Source: Bacteroidota bacterium
Lineage (GTDB): Bacteria; Bacteroidota; Bacteroidia; Bacteroidales; JACABE01
Assembly: GCA_026391675.1 (NCBI GenBank)
Contig: JAPLDQ010000036.1
Location: forward strand, 164,522-228,521
Reading direction: 5' to 3'
DNA length: 64,000 bases
This document shows, piece after piece, positions 1-10,013 of the stretch. The position numbers and the translations under genes were made by a program. Every line of letters begins with the position of its first letter. Position 1 is the first letter of the stretch. The notes under the pieces were generated by a model, which did no database searches, had not been told where the DNA came from, and saw only the letters and a list, made by a program, of their open reading frames with translations.

Positions 1-333
<333 letters not shown>

Positions 334-361
334 TATTTAAAAATTAAATGCAGAGAATTAA

Positions 362-958
362 ATGACTGTAAACAAAAGAATTACTATTAAAACTATGCAT
401 ATTGTTGCATTGATTCTGGTATTATTTTGTTTACAGCTTAAAGCTCAGGATAAACATACTTCATTTTTTGCTGAGAAAGGTTTTAAAATAGGATTATGTG
501 CATTTAGTGTAATGCTTCCTGAAGGCAATAATTATCGTCCGCTTTTATTAATGGGCAATTTAGGTCATGAATTAACAAAAAAAGAGAAAAAAGGCAAGTG
601 GTGGATTATGTTTGAACCACAATTCAATCCGGTTTTTTTAGATGATAAATTAAAAGAAGCTGAATTTGGTATCAATCTGGCTTTTCGTTACAAATATCAG
701 CTGACTGAAGGCTTTTATATATACAGTCAATTGGGTTCCGGACCACATTTTATTACAATTGCAACAACGCGTCAGGCTCATGGTTTTATTTTTTCTGATA
801 ATTTAGCATTGGGTATCAGCAAATTCATCAATAATAGCTTGATGTTAAATACAGAAATCAGGATACGTCATATATCCAATGCCAATTTTATGAAACCAAA
901 CCGTGGTATGAACAATATTTTTTTAGCAATTGGAATTACTAAAAAATTAGGCAAATAA
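362..958 (+). CDS. PagL-like lipid A 3-O-deacylase / acyloxyacyl hydrolase family protein
   Basis: A 198-residue protein with an N-terminal signal peptide (hydrophobic stretch ending LKAQ) and alternating beta-strand character, as in an eight-stranded outer-membrane barrel. Near the C-terminus it has HISNANFMKPNRGMNN, which matches the PagL active-site pattern with a catalytic His-Ser pair (here His170 and Ser172) followed by Asn. PagL enzymes remove an acyl chain from lipid A at the outer membrane. It follows lysS on the same strand and converges with the giant adhesin gene: its stop codon abuts that gene's stop with no spacer. The family assignment rests on one motif plus the size and barrel pattern. 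Substrate specificity is inference. Confidence 0.72.
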   Translation: MTVNKRITIKTMHIVALILVLFCLQLKAQDKHTSFFAEKGFKIGLCAFSVMLPEGNNYRPLLLMGNLGHELTKKEKKGKWWIMFEPQFNPVFLDDKLKEAEFGINLAFRYKYQLTEGFYIYSQLGSGPHFITIATTRQAHGFIFSDNLALGISKFINNSLMLNTEIRIRHISNANFMKPNRGMNNIFLAIGITKKLGK

Positions 959-3900
959 TTATCGAAGCAAAGTTACGCTTCCATGTTTTTGTTTTGAACC
1001 TTTATTAATCCCTTTACTCTCATATTCAATAAGATAATAATAGACACCATCTGCACATAAATTGCCATAATATTTCCCATCCCAAATTATAGCTTTACCG
1101 GAGCCTTCAAAAATTTGATTTCCCCAGCGGTTATAAACATACATTTTAATCTTATCAATGTTTGTACAAATCGGGAAAAAGAAATCATTTATTCCGTCTC
1201 CATTTGGTGTAAAAACATTGGGAACCCAGATTTCAGAACCACATTCATCAATTAATATTTCATCACTGGCATCACATGGACCGTCGGTGACAATAACCGA
1301 ATATATACCGGGTTGAGTAACATTTAAACTGGCAGTTACAGCACCGGTTGACCACAAATAGCTACTAAATCCTGAACCTGGTAAAAGAACAATAAGATCT
1401 CCGGGACATATCAGTGTATCATTTCCAAGTGTTATTATTGGTTTTGGAACAGTATTAATCAGAATTGTATCATTACCTTTACATCCGCTATTGTTAACAT
1501 TCACCCAGTATTTTCCTGCTGCTGAAACTGTAATATTCTGCGTATTTTGCCCGGCATTCCACACATAAGTACTGCCGGGATTTCCAGCATTTAATACAAC
1601 ACTGTTTCCTTGACAAATTATGGTATCATTACCAAGATTAACGGCAAGATTTGGAGAAAAGCTTATTAATATAGTATCCCTACTCTTACATCCATTATTA
1701 TCAGTAACATTCACAGTATACATCCCTGCAATTGAAACAAATATCATTTGGCTTGTTTGTCCAGTATTCCATAAATAATTACACCCTGAAATATTAGAAT
1801 TTAATTTGATTGAATCTCCTTGACAGATAGATGTATCATTACCTAAATTTACTAAAGGATTAGAAAGAATATTTACAAGTATAGTGTCGGTAAAAAAACA
1901 TCCATAACTATTAGTAACTTTCACCGAATATACTCCTGTGGAGTTTACGAATACGGTTTGTGTGATTTGTCCATTATTCCAAAAATATGTGCACCCTGGA
2001 TTGTTAGCATTAAGTTGTATATTATTACCATAACAAATTGATGTATCATTACCAAGATTAACAAAAGGTTTTGGTATAAAATTTATTATTATTGTATCTC
2101 GGGATATACAACCGCTAGAGTTAGTAACTTTTACGCTATATGTTCCTGAAACAGATACATTTATTGTTTGACTCGTTTGTCCTGTACTCCAGTTGTATGA
2201 AGAACCAGGATTACCGGCATTTAATATCTTGATATTTCCTTGACAGATTGAGGTATCATTACCAAGGTTAATTATTGGATTTTGAGCAAAATTAATATTT
2301 ATTGTATCTTTTCCTATACATCCACTGGAATTTACAACAGTCACTGTATAAGTACCTGGTGTTGTTATTGTAATACTCTGAGTTGTTTGTCCTGTACTCC
2401 AGGAATAACTACATCCCGGATTACCTGCATTTAGGTTAAAACTACTCCCCTGACAAATAGATGTATCATTTCCTAAATTAACAATAGGTTTCGATAACAG
2501 ATTTACTATTATTGTATCTCGTGATATACAACCGTAGGAATTAGTAACTTTTACACTATATGTTCCTGAAACAGATACGTTTATTGTTTGACTTATTTGT
2601 CCTGTACTCCAATTGTATGAAGAACCAGGATTACCGGCATTTAATATCTTGATATTTCCTAGACAAAACGTGGTATCATTACCAAGGTTAATTATTGGAT
2701 TTTGAACAAAATTAATATTTATTGTATCTTTTCCTATACATCCATTGGAATTGGTAACAGTAACAGCATAAGTTCCTGATGTAGTTATTGTATTACTCTG
2801 TGTTGTTTGTCCTGTATTCCAGAAATAAGAACATCCAGAATTACCGGCATTAAGAATTAAACTACTCCCCTGACAAATAGATGTATCATTCCCCAAGTTT
2901 ACTAAAGGTTTCGATAACAGATTTACAATTATTGTATCTCGTGATATACAACCGTTGGAGTTAGTAACTTTCACACTATATGTTCCTGAAACGGAAACAT
3001 TTATTGTTTGACTCGTTTGTCCTGTACTCCAGTTGTATGAAGAACCAGGATTACCGGCATTTAATATCTTGATATTTCCTTGACAAAACGTGGTATCATT
3101 ACCAAGGTTAATTATTGGATTTTGAACAAAACTAATATTTATTGTATCTTTTCCTATACACCCACTGGAATTTGCAACAGTAACAGCATAAGTACCTGGT
3201 GTTGTTATCGTAATATTCTGAGTTGCTTGTCCTGTACTCCAGGAATAAGAACATCCAGAATTACCGGCATTCAGGATCAAACTACTCCCCTGACAAATAG
3301 ATGTATCATTCCCCAGATTTACAACAGGTGGTCCAATAACCTCAATAATCTTACAAATATTAGATTGTGTTGGGAGTCCTTCGTTTACTAATAAACTAAC
3401 ATTATATGTCCCTATAGCATTATAAGAATAGGTTGGTGGATTTTGCAGATTAGATGAAGGAATTGACGAATTGTTGCAATTTGTAAAACACAATCTTGAA
3501 ATAGTATTATTATTAACATTCATAATGAATGTATAAAGAGAATCTCCGACCCTGAAAAGTTCAGATATATGATGTGGGAAATCAAAATTAGCAATATTTC
3601 CCAAAGAGATGCCTGTTGGTGTACTCAATATGCCATTAGGAAATGTTAATCTGACAATATCATTTGTAGTTTCATTTACTACGAATCCGAAAACCTTTCC
3701 ACAATCACGAATTACTGAAATATACCGTGGAACATTGATAGTATTATTAACACTTCCAATATTTATACCTGTTGGATAATTTAGTAAAGAATTGCCAAAA
3801 TTTAATCTTGATATTGAATTACTTGTTCTATTAACAATAAAAAGATACCAGATTCCATTATCTAATATTGGCACTAAACCTAGAGGATAACTCAGACTTC

Positions 3901-4576
3901 CTATATTTCCAATATTTACGGCTGTAGGTGTATTTGACAAGCTGGAACCAAAACTTAATCGAACAATCGTATTATTATTTATATTACTTACAAACCCATA
4001 CCAGTTATTGTTTTCTTGAAATATATACAAAGAATGAGGATAATTAAATGTATTACTAATATTTCCTAAACTAACCATTGTTGGAGTATTAGCAAGACTC
4101 GTTCCAAAATTCATTCTACCCAAATAATTGTTTTGACCACCAGCAATTATTCCATACCAATTACCATTCCCATCTTTTTTTACCTGAATACCTTCTATAT
4201 AACTACTCATTATACCCAAATTGCCTAAATTAGTGGCAACAGGATTATTAATCAAGCTATTACCAAAACTTAATTTTGTAATACTTCCTCCCGAATGGTT
4301 AGTTATAAACATATAATAGTTATTACCATCTTTCGCAATAGCTGAATAAACAGGTAAATTTAAAGACCCTAAATTTCCCAAATTAATTCCATTTGGGATA
4401 TTTGATAAATTACCAGAACAAAAATTCCAGTAATAAGTACTTCCTCCTATTGATGTATTTTGAATTGTAACATTTTGATTAACACAAACTGTATCAGGTA
4501 TTATAAAACTTGCAACTTGTCCATTTAATAAAAAGAAATTAATAAAAAGAAATATTATACTTATTGATTTTTTCAT
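959..4576 (-). CDS. Giant secreted repeat protein with T9SS type B (gliding-motility) C-terminal domain
   Basis: A 1205-residue secreted protein. Residues 1-20 are a signal peptide. Residues about 50-370 hold six repeats of roughly 55 residues ending in R-L-S-F-G-x-S-L-x-N-T-P-T, which look like beta-propeller blades. A PKD-like stretch follows. Residues about 416-1112 are ten Ig-like repeats of about 70 residues, each starting NLGNDTSIC and containing a W-[ST]-T-G-Q strand and GTYSVKVTNSxGC. The last 90 residues (VPNVFTPNGDGINDFF, then YNRWGNQIFEG and WDG) are the type B sorting domain used by the type IX secretion system, so the product should reach the cell surface or medium. Repeats 1-6 alternate in two forms, giving three near-identical 420 bp units. 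It is probably an adhesin or surface-layer protein; its ligand is unknown. Confidence 0.9.
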   Translation of the reverse strand: MKKSISIIFLFINFFLLNGQVASFIIPDTVCVNQNVTIQNTSIGGSTYYWNFCSGNLSNIPNGINLGNLGSLNLPVYSAIAKDGNNYYMFITNHSGGSITKLSFGNSLINNPVATNLGNLGIMSSYIEGIQVKKDGNGNWYGIIAGGQNNYLGRMNFGTSLANTPTMVSLGNISNTFNYPHSLYIFQENNNWYGFVSNINNNTIVRLSFGSSLSNTPTAVNIGNIGSLSYPLGLVPILDNGIWYLFIVNRTSNSISRLNFGNSLLNYPTGINIGSVNNTINVPRYISVIRDCGKVFGFVVNETTNDIVRLTFPNGILSTPTGISLGNIANFDFPHHISELFRVGDSLYTFIMNVNNNTISRLCFTNCNNSSIPSSNLQNPPTYSYNAIGTYNVSLLVNEGLPTQSNICKIIEVIGPPVVNLGNDTSICQGSSLILNAGNSGCSYSWSTGQATQNITITTPGTYAVTVANSSGCIGKDTINISFVQNPIINLGNDTTFCQGNIKILNAGNPGSSYNWSTGQTSQTINVSVSGTYSVKVTNSNGCISRDTIIVNLLSKPLVNLGNDTSICQGSSLILNAGNSGCSYFWNTGQTTQSNTITTSGTYAVTVTNSNGCIGKDTININFVQNPIINLGNDTTFCLGNIKILNAGNPGSSYNWSTGQISQTINVSVSGTYSVKVTNSYGCISRDTIIVNLLSKPIVNLGNDTSICQGSSFNLNAGNPGCSYSWSTGQTTQSITITTPGTYTVTVVNSSGCIGKDTININFAQNPIINLGNDTSICQGNIKILNAGNPGSSYNWSTGQTSQTINVSVSGTYSVKVTNSSGCISRDTIIINFIPKPFVNLGNDTSICYGNNIQLNANNPGCTYFWNNGQITQTVFVNSTGVYSVKVTNSYGCFFTDTILVNILSNPLVNLGNDTSICQGDSIKLNSNISGCNYLWNTGQTSQMIFVSIAGMYTVNVTDNNGCKSRDTILISFSPNLAVNLGNDTIICQGNSVVLNAGNPGSTYVWNAGQNTQNITVSAAGKYWVNVNNSGCKGNDTILINTVPKPIITLGNDTLICPGDLIVLLPGSGFSSYLWSTGAVTASLNVTQPGIYSVIVTDGPCDASDEILIDECGSEIWVPNVFTPNGDGINDFFFPICTNIDKIKMYVYNRWGNQIFEGSGKAIIWDGKYYGNLCADGVYYYLIEYESKGINKGSKQKHGSVTLLR

Positions 4577-4717
4577 AAAAAAATAAAATATTATATATTT
4601 TGTTAATTTAATAACACAAAATTAAAAAAAAATAGAAGTAAAAAAAATAAAAAGTCAATTATTTAGGTATTCATTTTAATTAACTTTGCGCAAAAATTGA
4701 TATAAATAAATGCAAAA

Positions 4718-5305
4718 ATGGAAACAGATAGTCAGGCATATAAAGAACATCTTGAAAATAAATATCTTCCAGGACGAGATAAATACTTACAATGGTTTTT
4801 CTATCCTAAAATATTACGCCAGTTTAATTCAGGAAACATCATTGATATGGGTTGCGGTACAGGTGAATTTTTACAATTTTTGCAATTTAAAAAAAGAAAA
4901 TTTTCAGGTATAGATAACAATCCTTTTCTTGTTGAAAAATGTGTTAAAATAGGGTTTGATGTGATATTAGATGATGTAACTAAACTTGAAAATATCAAAC
5001 AACCAATTGAAAATGCTTTATGCGATAATGTGTTAGAACATCTCGATTTAATTCAGATTGATGATTTCTTTTCAGCTATCAAACTTAAAATGGTTAAAAA
5101 AGGTACTTTAATTGTTATAGTCCCTGATAAAAAAGGATTTCAGCATGACCCAACCCATAAAACATTTGTTAATAACCTGATTATTAAAGACATGTGTGTT
5201 AAATATTGCGTGCAACTTCAAAAAAGTTTCTCGCATCCTATTAATATTAGGTTTTTAGGTAATTTCTTTTACCTGAACATGCAGGTTTTCGTAATAAAAT
5301 TTTAG
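4718..5305 (+). CDS. Class I SAM-dependent methyltransferase
   Basis: A 195-residue protein with the SAM-binding motif I (IIDMGCGTGEF) near residue 42, an acidic motif II (FSGIDNNPF) and the NVLEHL motif typical of ubiE/methyltransferase_11-type enzymes. No membrane segment is seen, so it is probably cytoplasmic. It opens a four-gene run on the plus strand, with the next gene starting 5 bases after its stop. The partners are glycosyltransferases, so it most likely methylates a sugar or lipid-linked glycan intermediate; the substrate cannot be read from the sequence. An overlapping start at 4710 gives a different frame without motifs and was not used. A TAACTTTG minus-7-like element lies at 4681-4688. 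Confidence 0.85.
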   Translation: METDSQAYKEHLENKYLPGRDKYLQWFFYPKILRQFNSGNIIDMGCGTGEFLQFLQFKKRKFSGIDNNPFLVEKCVKIGFDVILDDVTKLENIKQPIENALCDNVLEHLDLIQIDDFFSAIKLKMVKKGTLIVIVPDKKGFQHDPTHKTFVNNLIIKDMCVKYCVQLQKSFSHPINIRFLGNFFYLNMQVFVIKF

Positions 5306-5310
5306 CCTCT

Positions 5311-6138
5311 ATGAAAATCCAACCATTGGTAAGTATCTGTATTCCTGCTTATAATTCCGAAAGTTTCATAAAAGAAACGATTGAGAGTGTTATTAATCAG
5401 TCTTACAAAAATATTGAAATTATTATTAACGATGATTTCTCAAAAGATAAAACCGTTGAAATTATTTATTCATTTGACGACAACAGAATAAAATTCTTTC
5501 AGAATAAACAGAATCTTGGGGCTGAAGGGAACTGGAACAAATCATTAGAAAGGGCTAAAGGTAAATATTGTAAAATCATGGGTGCTGACGATATTCTTAG
5601 CTCTAATTGTATTGAAGAACAAGTTGCTATTTTTGAAAATCCAGATAATAAAAATATTGTTTTGGTTACATCTAATAAAAAGGTTATAAATCAGGATGGA
5701 AAACTCATAATTAATCGAAAATTTCCTGGAAAAGGAAGAATTACAGGCATTAAATCATTAAAAAAATGTTTATACATGGGAACAAATCTGATTGGAGAAC
5801 CAGCAGCCGGATTATTCAGAAAGGAGATATTAGAAAAATCAGGATATTACAATGGTGAAAATTTGTATATGATTGACCTTGATTTATGGAGCAGGATACT
5901 TAAATTTGGCGATTTATATGCTATTCCTAAGGTTTTATATTCATTCAGGATTTCGACCAAATCAATAAGTACCAATATTGGGTTTGCACAAATCAAACTT
6001 TTTAATACATTTGTAAATAAATTGTATCTGGACAAATCTTTTCAAATCAATTATTTTGACAAAATTATAGCCGAAATTATGTCTTTTATAATGGGAATTT
6101 CCCGTAATTTGGTTTATATATTATACTTTAAAAAATAA
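5311..6138 (+). CDS. Glycosyltransferase family 2
   Basis: A 275-residue GT-A fold enzyme. The N-terminus has the GT2 signature (VSICIPAYNSESFIKETIESV), followed by a nucleotide-binding NDDFSKDKT and a GADDI motif serving as the DxD-type metal/nucleotide-sugar site. It should transfer a sugar from a nucleotide-sugar donor onto a glycan or lipid acceptor at the inner face of the cytoplasmic membrane. Only a weak hydrophobic stretch is present near the C-terminus. It sits 5 bases after the methyltransferase and 5 bases before a polyprenyl-phosphate-type GT2, so all are probably one transcript. Donor and acceptor are unknown. Confidence 0.87.
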   Translation: MKIQPLVSICIPAYNSESFIKETIESVINQSYKNIEIIINDDFSKDKTVEIIYSFDDNRIKFFQNKQNLGAEGNWNKSLERAKGKYCKIMGADDILSSNCIEEQVAIFENPDNKNIVLVTSNKKVINQDGKLIINRKFPGKGRITGIKSLKKCLYMGTNLIGEPAAGLFRKEILEKSGYYNGENLYMIDLDLWSRILKFGDLYAIPKVLYSFRISTKSISTNIGFAQIKLFNTFVNKLYLDKSFQINYFDKIIAEIMSFIMGISRNLVYILYFKK

Positions 6139-6143
6139 TTTTT

Positions 6144-7082
6144 ATGCTCATATCAGTTGTTATTCCCTCTTATAACGAGGAAGAAGTTATTACAGAAAGT
6201 TACAGACGATTGGCAAAAGTTTTTACTGATAACAATTTGCCTGATTTTGAGCTTATTTTTATAAATGATGGCAGCCGTGATAAAACCATGTTTATCCTCA
6301 AAGATATTGCAGCTAAAGATGCTCATGTAAAATTACTTAATTTTTCAAGAAATTTTGGACATCAGGCTGCAGTTACTGCCGGATTAAGGGAATCTAAAGG
6401 CGATGTAGCTGTTATTATTGATGCAGATTTACAGGATCCGCCTGAAGTGATTATTGATATGCTTAGAGTATATGAAACTGAGCAGTGCAATGTAGTGTAT
6501 GGCGTTAGAAATAAAAGAAAAGGCGAAAGTTTTTTTAAATTACTGACTGCAAAATTATTCTATCGCTTATTAAATTCATTATCTGATATTTCATTCCCGG
6601 TTGATACCGGCGATTTTCGCTTAATTGACCGCAAAGTAATTAATGCTTTCAATAACTTACATGAAAAAAATAAATACATCAGAGGATTAATAAGCTGGCT
6701 GGGCTTTAAACAATGCCCCGTTTACTATAATCGCGAAGCCCGTTTTGCAGGTGAAACCAAATATCCTTTCCGTAAAATGCTCAAGTTTGCTTCAATCGGT
6801 TTGTTCTATTTTTCAAAAAAACCTTTAAAACTGGCAACTTCCGTTGGATTCCTGAGTATTCTTGCAGGTCTGCTATATGTATTAATGCTTATCGCAGGTC
6901 AGATCTTCGGATTTGGTCATGTCGTAAGCGGCTGGACATCTACTATTATTATTATCATCTTTTTTGGCGGTGTACAACTTTTAACTATTGGCGTACTTGG
7001 TCAATATATTGGTAGTTTGTTTGATGAGGTAAAAAACCGACCTGAATATATTATTGCAGAAAAAGTTAATTTTAACGAATAA
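6144..7082 (+). CDS. DPM/GtrB/ArnC-like polyprenyl-phosphate glycosyltransferase
   Basis: A 312-residue protein with an N-terminal GT2 domain (SVVIPSYNEEE, INDGSRDKT, and DADLQDPPEV as the metal/donor site) and two C-terminal transmembrane helices (about residues 233-257 and 265-292). This is the layout of dolichyl/undecaprenyl-phosphate sugar synthases such as GtrB and ArnC. These load a sugar onto undecaprenyl phosphate so that a GT-C enzyme can use it on the far side of the membrane. The next gene encodes just such a GT-C enzyme, which supports a donor-plus-transferase pair. The sugar is not identifiable. Confidence 0.88.
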   Translation: MLISVVIPSYNEEEVITESYRRLAKVFTDNNLPDFELIFINDGSRDKTMFILKDIAAKDAHVKLLNFSRNFGHQAAVTAGLRESKGDVAVIIDADLQDPPEVIIDMLRVYETEQCNVVYGVRNKRKGESFFKLLTAKLFYRLLNSLSDISFPVDTGDFRLIDRKVINAFNNLHEKNKYIRGLISWLGFKQCPVYYNREARFAGETKYPFRKMLKFASIGLFYFSKKPLKLATSVGFLSILAGLLYVLMLIAGQIFGFGHVVSGWTSTIIIIIFFGGVQLLTIGVLGQYIGSLFDEVKNRPEYIIAEKVNFNE

Positions 7083-7094
7083 TTTTTATTAAAT

Positions 7095-9974
7095 ATGAGT
7101 AAAACTATACAATATAAAAACCCTAATCTTAATAAAAAAACCGGCGATAAAGAGATTGTTACTAATAAAAATCTTAGCTATTCGATGGTAGTTGTTATAC
7201 AAGAACAGCATAATCAACTGTTTCATTTTATTGAATGTCTGAAAAAAATTAAACAAGATTATTATTCAAAGTTTGAATTTATTTTGGTAGATAATCAAGC
7301 TTCTGCTGCAATAATACAAAAACTTGAAACCGAAGAGATTTTTAAAACCTTAACTGCACAGAATTTAGTTAAAGTTGTCAAAACGAAAAGCTTACTTAAA
7401 AAAGTTAAAGCTTTTCAAGCTGGAATTGAAAATGCGACTAAAGATGTTGTTTTAGTTTTTGATATTGACAAACTAAGCAATTCTTTCAATATCAATGATT
7501 TATTTTCATTCAAAAAAGATATTACCGGCAAAGTTGGGGTTGCAGTATTTCAGCAAAAGGAAAAAACAAAACGCAATTCACTGGATTATTCTTTATTGCT
7601 CGGCGAAAGAAACCTTTTAGACTATCTCTTTACCAATGTTAACTTTGCCGGCAATGATTATAAGTATGAAATCAATTATCAGTTAAAACAAGCTGAGATT
7701 GAAACTGAAGAAATTCCTGTTTTTCAGGCAAATCCATTTACTGAAACTCCCCACCCATTTTATTTAACAAAGGTTTATAAAAATATATTAAATCGTATTA
7801 ACTGGTTTTTTATAATTCCTGTTAAGGAATTAAAAGGGAAACCAAAAAACGATTTGTTACCCAAAAGGTTGAAAGAATCATCTGTATTTCGACTTTTATT
7901 TGCAGCATTTGCTATAATAACTTTCATAGCGATGCCTTTGATGGCATACCACGCAGGAAATTCTGCCGATGAAGATTACTATCAATACCCTCAGGCATTA
8001 AGAGTATATAATTATTATGCTTCTTTTGGTAAAGATACTTCATTTACAAATGCTGACAATAAGGATATGGAAGGTATGAAAGACTACGGAATGTCTTTCG
8101 ACTTACTTACAGTGGTTGTAAACAAAATGCTTCATGTTGACAAAATTTTTGAATCGCGTCATGCCATGAATGCTATGGTTGGTTGGCTGGCCATGCTCTT
8201 TTGTGGTTTACTTGCCTATAGATTAGCAAACTGGCGGGCAGCATTAATTACTTTCTTTTTAATGTTCTTTTCACCCCGTTTTCTCGGACATTCATTCAAT
8301 AATCCCAAGGATGTCCCCTTTGCAATGGCGTATATCTTTTGTATTTATTATATCGTCAGATTTTTTCAACAATTCCCAAAACCCTCCAAAAAGGTTAGTT
8401 TTTATGTGGCTTTGGGAATTGCTATGGCTATAAGCGTCCGTATCGGAGGTTTACTGCTGATTGCATATTTATTTGTATTTATGGGCTTTTATGCACTTTT
8501 TACCACAAATCTTAAATCATTATTTGCACAAGAGAGTATAGCAAAATTTAAAAAGCTACTGATTTATGCGGCTATCATTTCAGTTGCAGGATATTTTATG
8601 GGCATACTCTTGTGGCCTTATGCTTTACAGTCACCGATTAGCAATCCGCAAAAAACACTGGCTTTCATGTCAAACTTTACTGCCAGTTTACGTCAGATAT
8701 ATGAAGGCGTTTCCATCTGGAGTGATAAAGTGCCCTGGTATTATACCATCAAATATATTTTGATTTCTGTACCGGTTTCAGTTATTGTAGGTGCAATTTT
8801 ATTTATCTTTCTGGAAAAGAAAAAAGATTTACAATATTTCTGGGTTTTTGTAATATTGTTTTCTTTTGGCTTCCCTATCTTCTATATTGCTTACAAACAT
8901 TCAAATGTTTACGGTGGTTGGCGTCATGCTATGTTTACCTATCCACCGCTGGTTGTTGCTGCAGGATTGGGCTTTAATAGTCTGATTAATGTATTCAAAA
9001 ATAATTATTTGAAAATCGGAGCAGCTGTTGCTCTTGTATTATTAACAACAAGTGCGATCCGTCATACCATTAAAAACCACCCGTATGAATATGTATATTA
9101 TAACGAATTTGTAGGTGGTGTTAAAGGAGCATTTGGTAATTATGAGATGGATTACTATGTGCATAGTTTAAAACAAGCTGCTGAATGGGTAAAGGAGAAT
9201 GCTGAAAAAGACAGCCATATTACAGGAAGGAAAATTAAGGTTGGTGCCTGGATTACATCTCCTTTAACTTACTATTTCAGAAAAGATACCGCTAAATTTG
9301 AAGTTGTATTTATCCGTTATTACGAGAAAGGAAACACAGATTGGGATTATGCTTTATTTGTCAATATGGGTATAAATCCTGCCCCGTTAAAGAATCACTC
9401 ATGGCCTCCTGCCAATGCAGTTCATACAATAACTGTGGATGGAAAACCTATCTGTGTTGTATTAAAACGAACAGATAAAAGCGATTTACTTGGGTATCAG
9501 GCTATGGGAAAAAATGACACAACCAATGCAGTTCGTTATTTCAATAAAGCACTGGAAGTAGTTCCAACAAATGAAACGGTACTTTTAAATCTGGCAGATT
9601 TATATACCAGAATGCAGAAACTTGACAGCGCTGATATAACAATCAAAAGATTATTGAAATTTGATCCGGAACTGGATAATGCCCTTTATTCACAGGCCAT
9701 TATTTATTATACCAGAAATGATGTAGAAAATGCATTGCTAACAGCTAACCGTATTATTAAAAACAATGTAAAATATTATATGGCTTACTATATTGCTGCT
9801 TATGCATATTTACAAAAAAAGGATGCCAATTCAGCAATAATATCATTAAATAAATTATTGGAACAAAATCAGGGATTTAAACCGGCATATATATTGCTTT
9901 CACAAATATATCAACAACAAGGGGATATGGAAAATGCGCAAAAGTATGCAAGTATTGCAAATCAGTTAAGATAA
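7095..9974 (+). CDS. Fusion protein: GT2-like domain, GT-C (PMT/ArnT-like) membrane transferase, TPR tail
   Basis: A 959-residue, three-part protein. Residues about 28-215 resemble a weak GT2 fold (SYSMVVVIQEQ, then VFDIDK as a possible DxD). Residues about 265-700 form a multi-pass membrane region with GT-C features: an acidic DEDYYQYP motif in the first periplasmic loop and NNPKDVPFA after a helical hairpin. These resemble GT39/ArnT enzymes that use polyprenyl-phosphate sugars. Residues about 795-955 are tetratricopeptide-like helices (AVRYFNKALEVVP, LLNLADLYTRM). It follows the polyprenyl-P-sugar synthase by 12 bases and closes the operon at a strong terminator. The likely job is transferring the lipid-linked sugar to a periplasmic acceptor. 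The N-terminal domain may be catalytically dead. Confidence 0.8.
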   Translation: MSKTIQYKNPNLNKKTGDKEIVTNKNLSYSMVVVIQEQHNQLFHFIECLKKIKQDYYSKFEFILVDNQASAAIIQKLETEEIFKTLTAQNLVKVVKTKSLLKKVKAFQAGIENATKDVVLVFDIDKLSNSFNINDLFSFKKDITGKVGVAVFQQKEKTKRNSLDYSLLLGERNLLDYLFTNVNFAGNDYKYEINYQLKQAEIETEEIPVFQANPFTETPHPFYLTKVYKNILNRINWFFIIPVKELKGKPKNDLLPKRLKESSVFRLLFAAFAIITFIAMPLMAYHAGNSADEDYYQYPQALRVYNYYASFGKDTSFTNADNKDMEGMKDYGMSFDLLTVVVNKMLHVDKIFESRHAMNAMVGWLAMLFCGLLAYRLANWRAALITFFLMFFSPRFLGHSFNNPKDVPFAMAYIFCIYYIVRFFQQFPKPSKKVSFYVALGIAMAISVRIGGLLLIAYLFVFMGFYALFTTNLKSLFAQESIAKFKKLLIYAAIISVAGYFMGILLWPYALQSPISNPQKTLAFMSNFTASLRQIYEGVSIWSDKVPWYYTIKYILISVPVSVIVGAILFIFLEKKKDLQYFWVFVILFSFGFPIFYIAYKHSNVYGGWRHAMFTYPPLVVAAGLGFNSLINVFKNNYLKIGAAVALVLLTTSAIRHTIKNHPYEYVYYNEFVGGVKGAFGNYEMDYYVHSLKQAAEWVKENAEKDSHITGRKIKVGAWITSPLTYYFRKDTAKFEVVFIRYYEKGNTDWDYALFVNMGINPAPLKNHSWPPANAVHTITVDGKPICVVLKRTDKSDLLGYQAMGKNDTTNAVRYFNKALEVVPTNETVLLNLADLYTRMQKLDSADITIKRLLKFDPELDNALYSQAIIYYTRNDVENALLTANRIIKNNVKYYMAYYIAAYAYLQKKDANSAIISLNKLLEQNQGFKPAYILLSQIYQQQGDMENAQKYASIANQLR

Positions 9975-9982
9975 TATTTAAT

Positions 9983-10013
9983 AAAAAAGTCAACTAATGT
10001 AGTTGACTTTTTT
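9983..10013. terminator. Bidirectional intrinsic terminator
   Basis: A perfect 14 bp inverted repeat (AAAAAAGTCAACTA / TAGTTGACTTTTTT) with a 3-base loop lies between the convergent glycosylation operon and the 10012-10644 gene. A/T tracts at both sides allow it to stop transcription from either direction. Confidence 0.92.

Noticed and set aside
2060-3330. CRISPR-like array in the adhesin
   Set aside because: The repeat period is 420 bases (about 210 per domain) and it is coding, with no short repeat/spacer structure.
3080-3391. Plus-strand 103-residue frame inside the adhesin
   Set aside because: It is a shadow of the antisense repeat region and has no motif, promoter or independent codon pattern.
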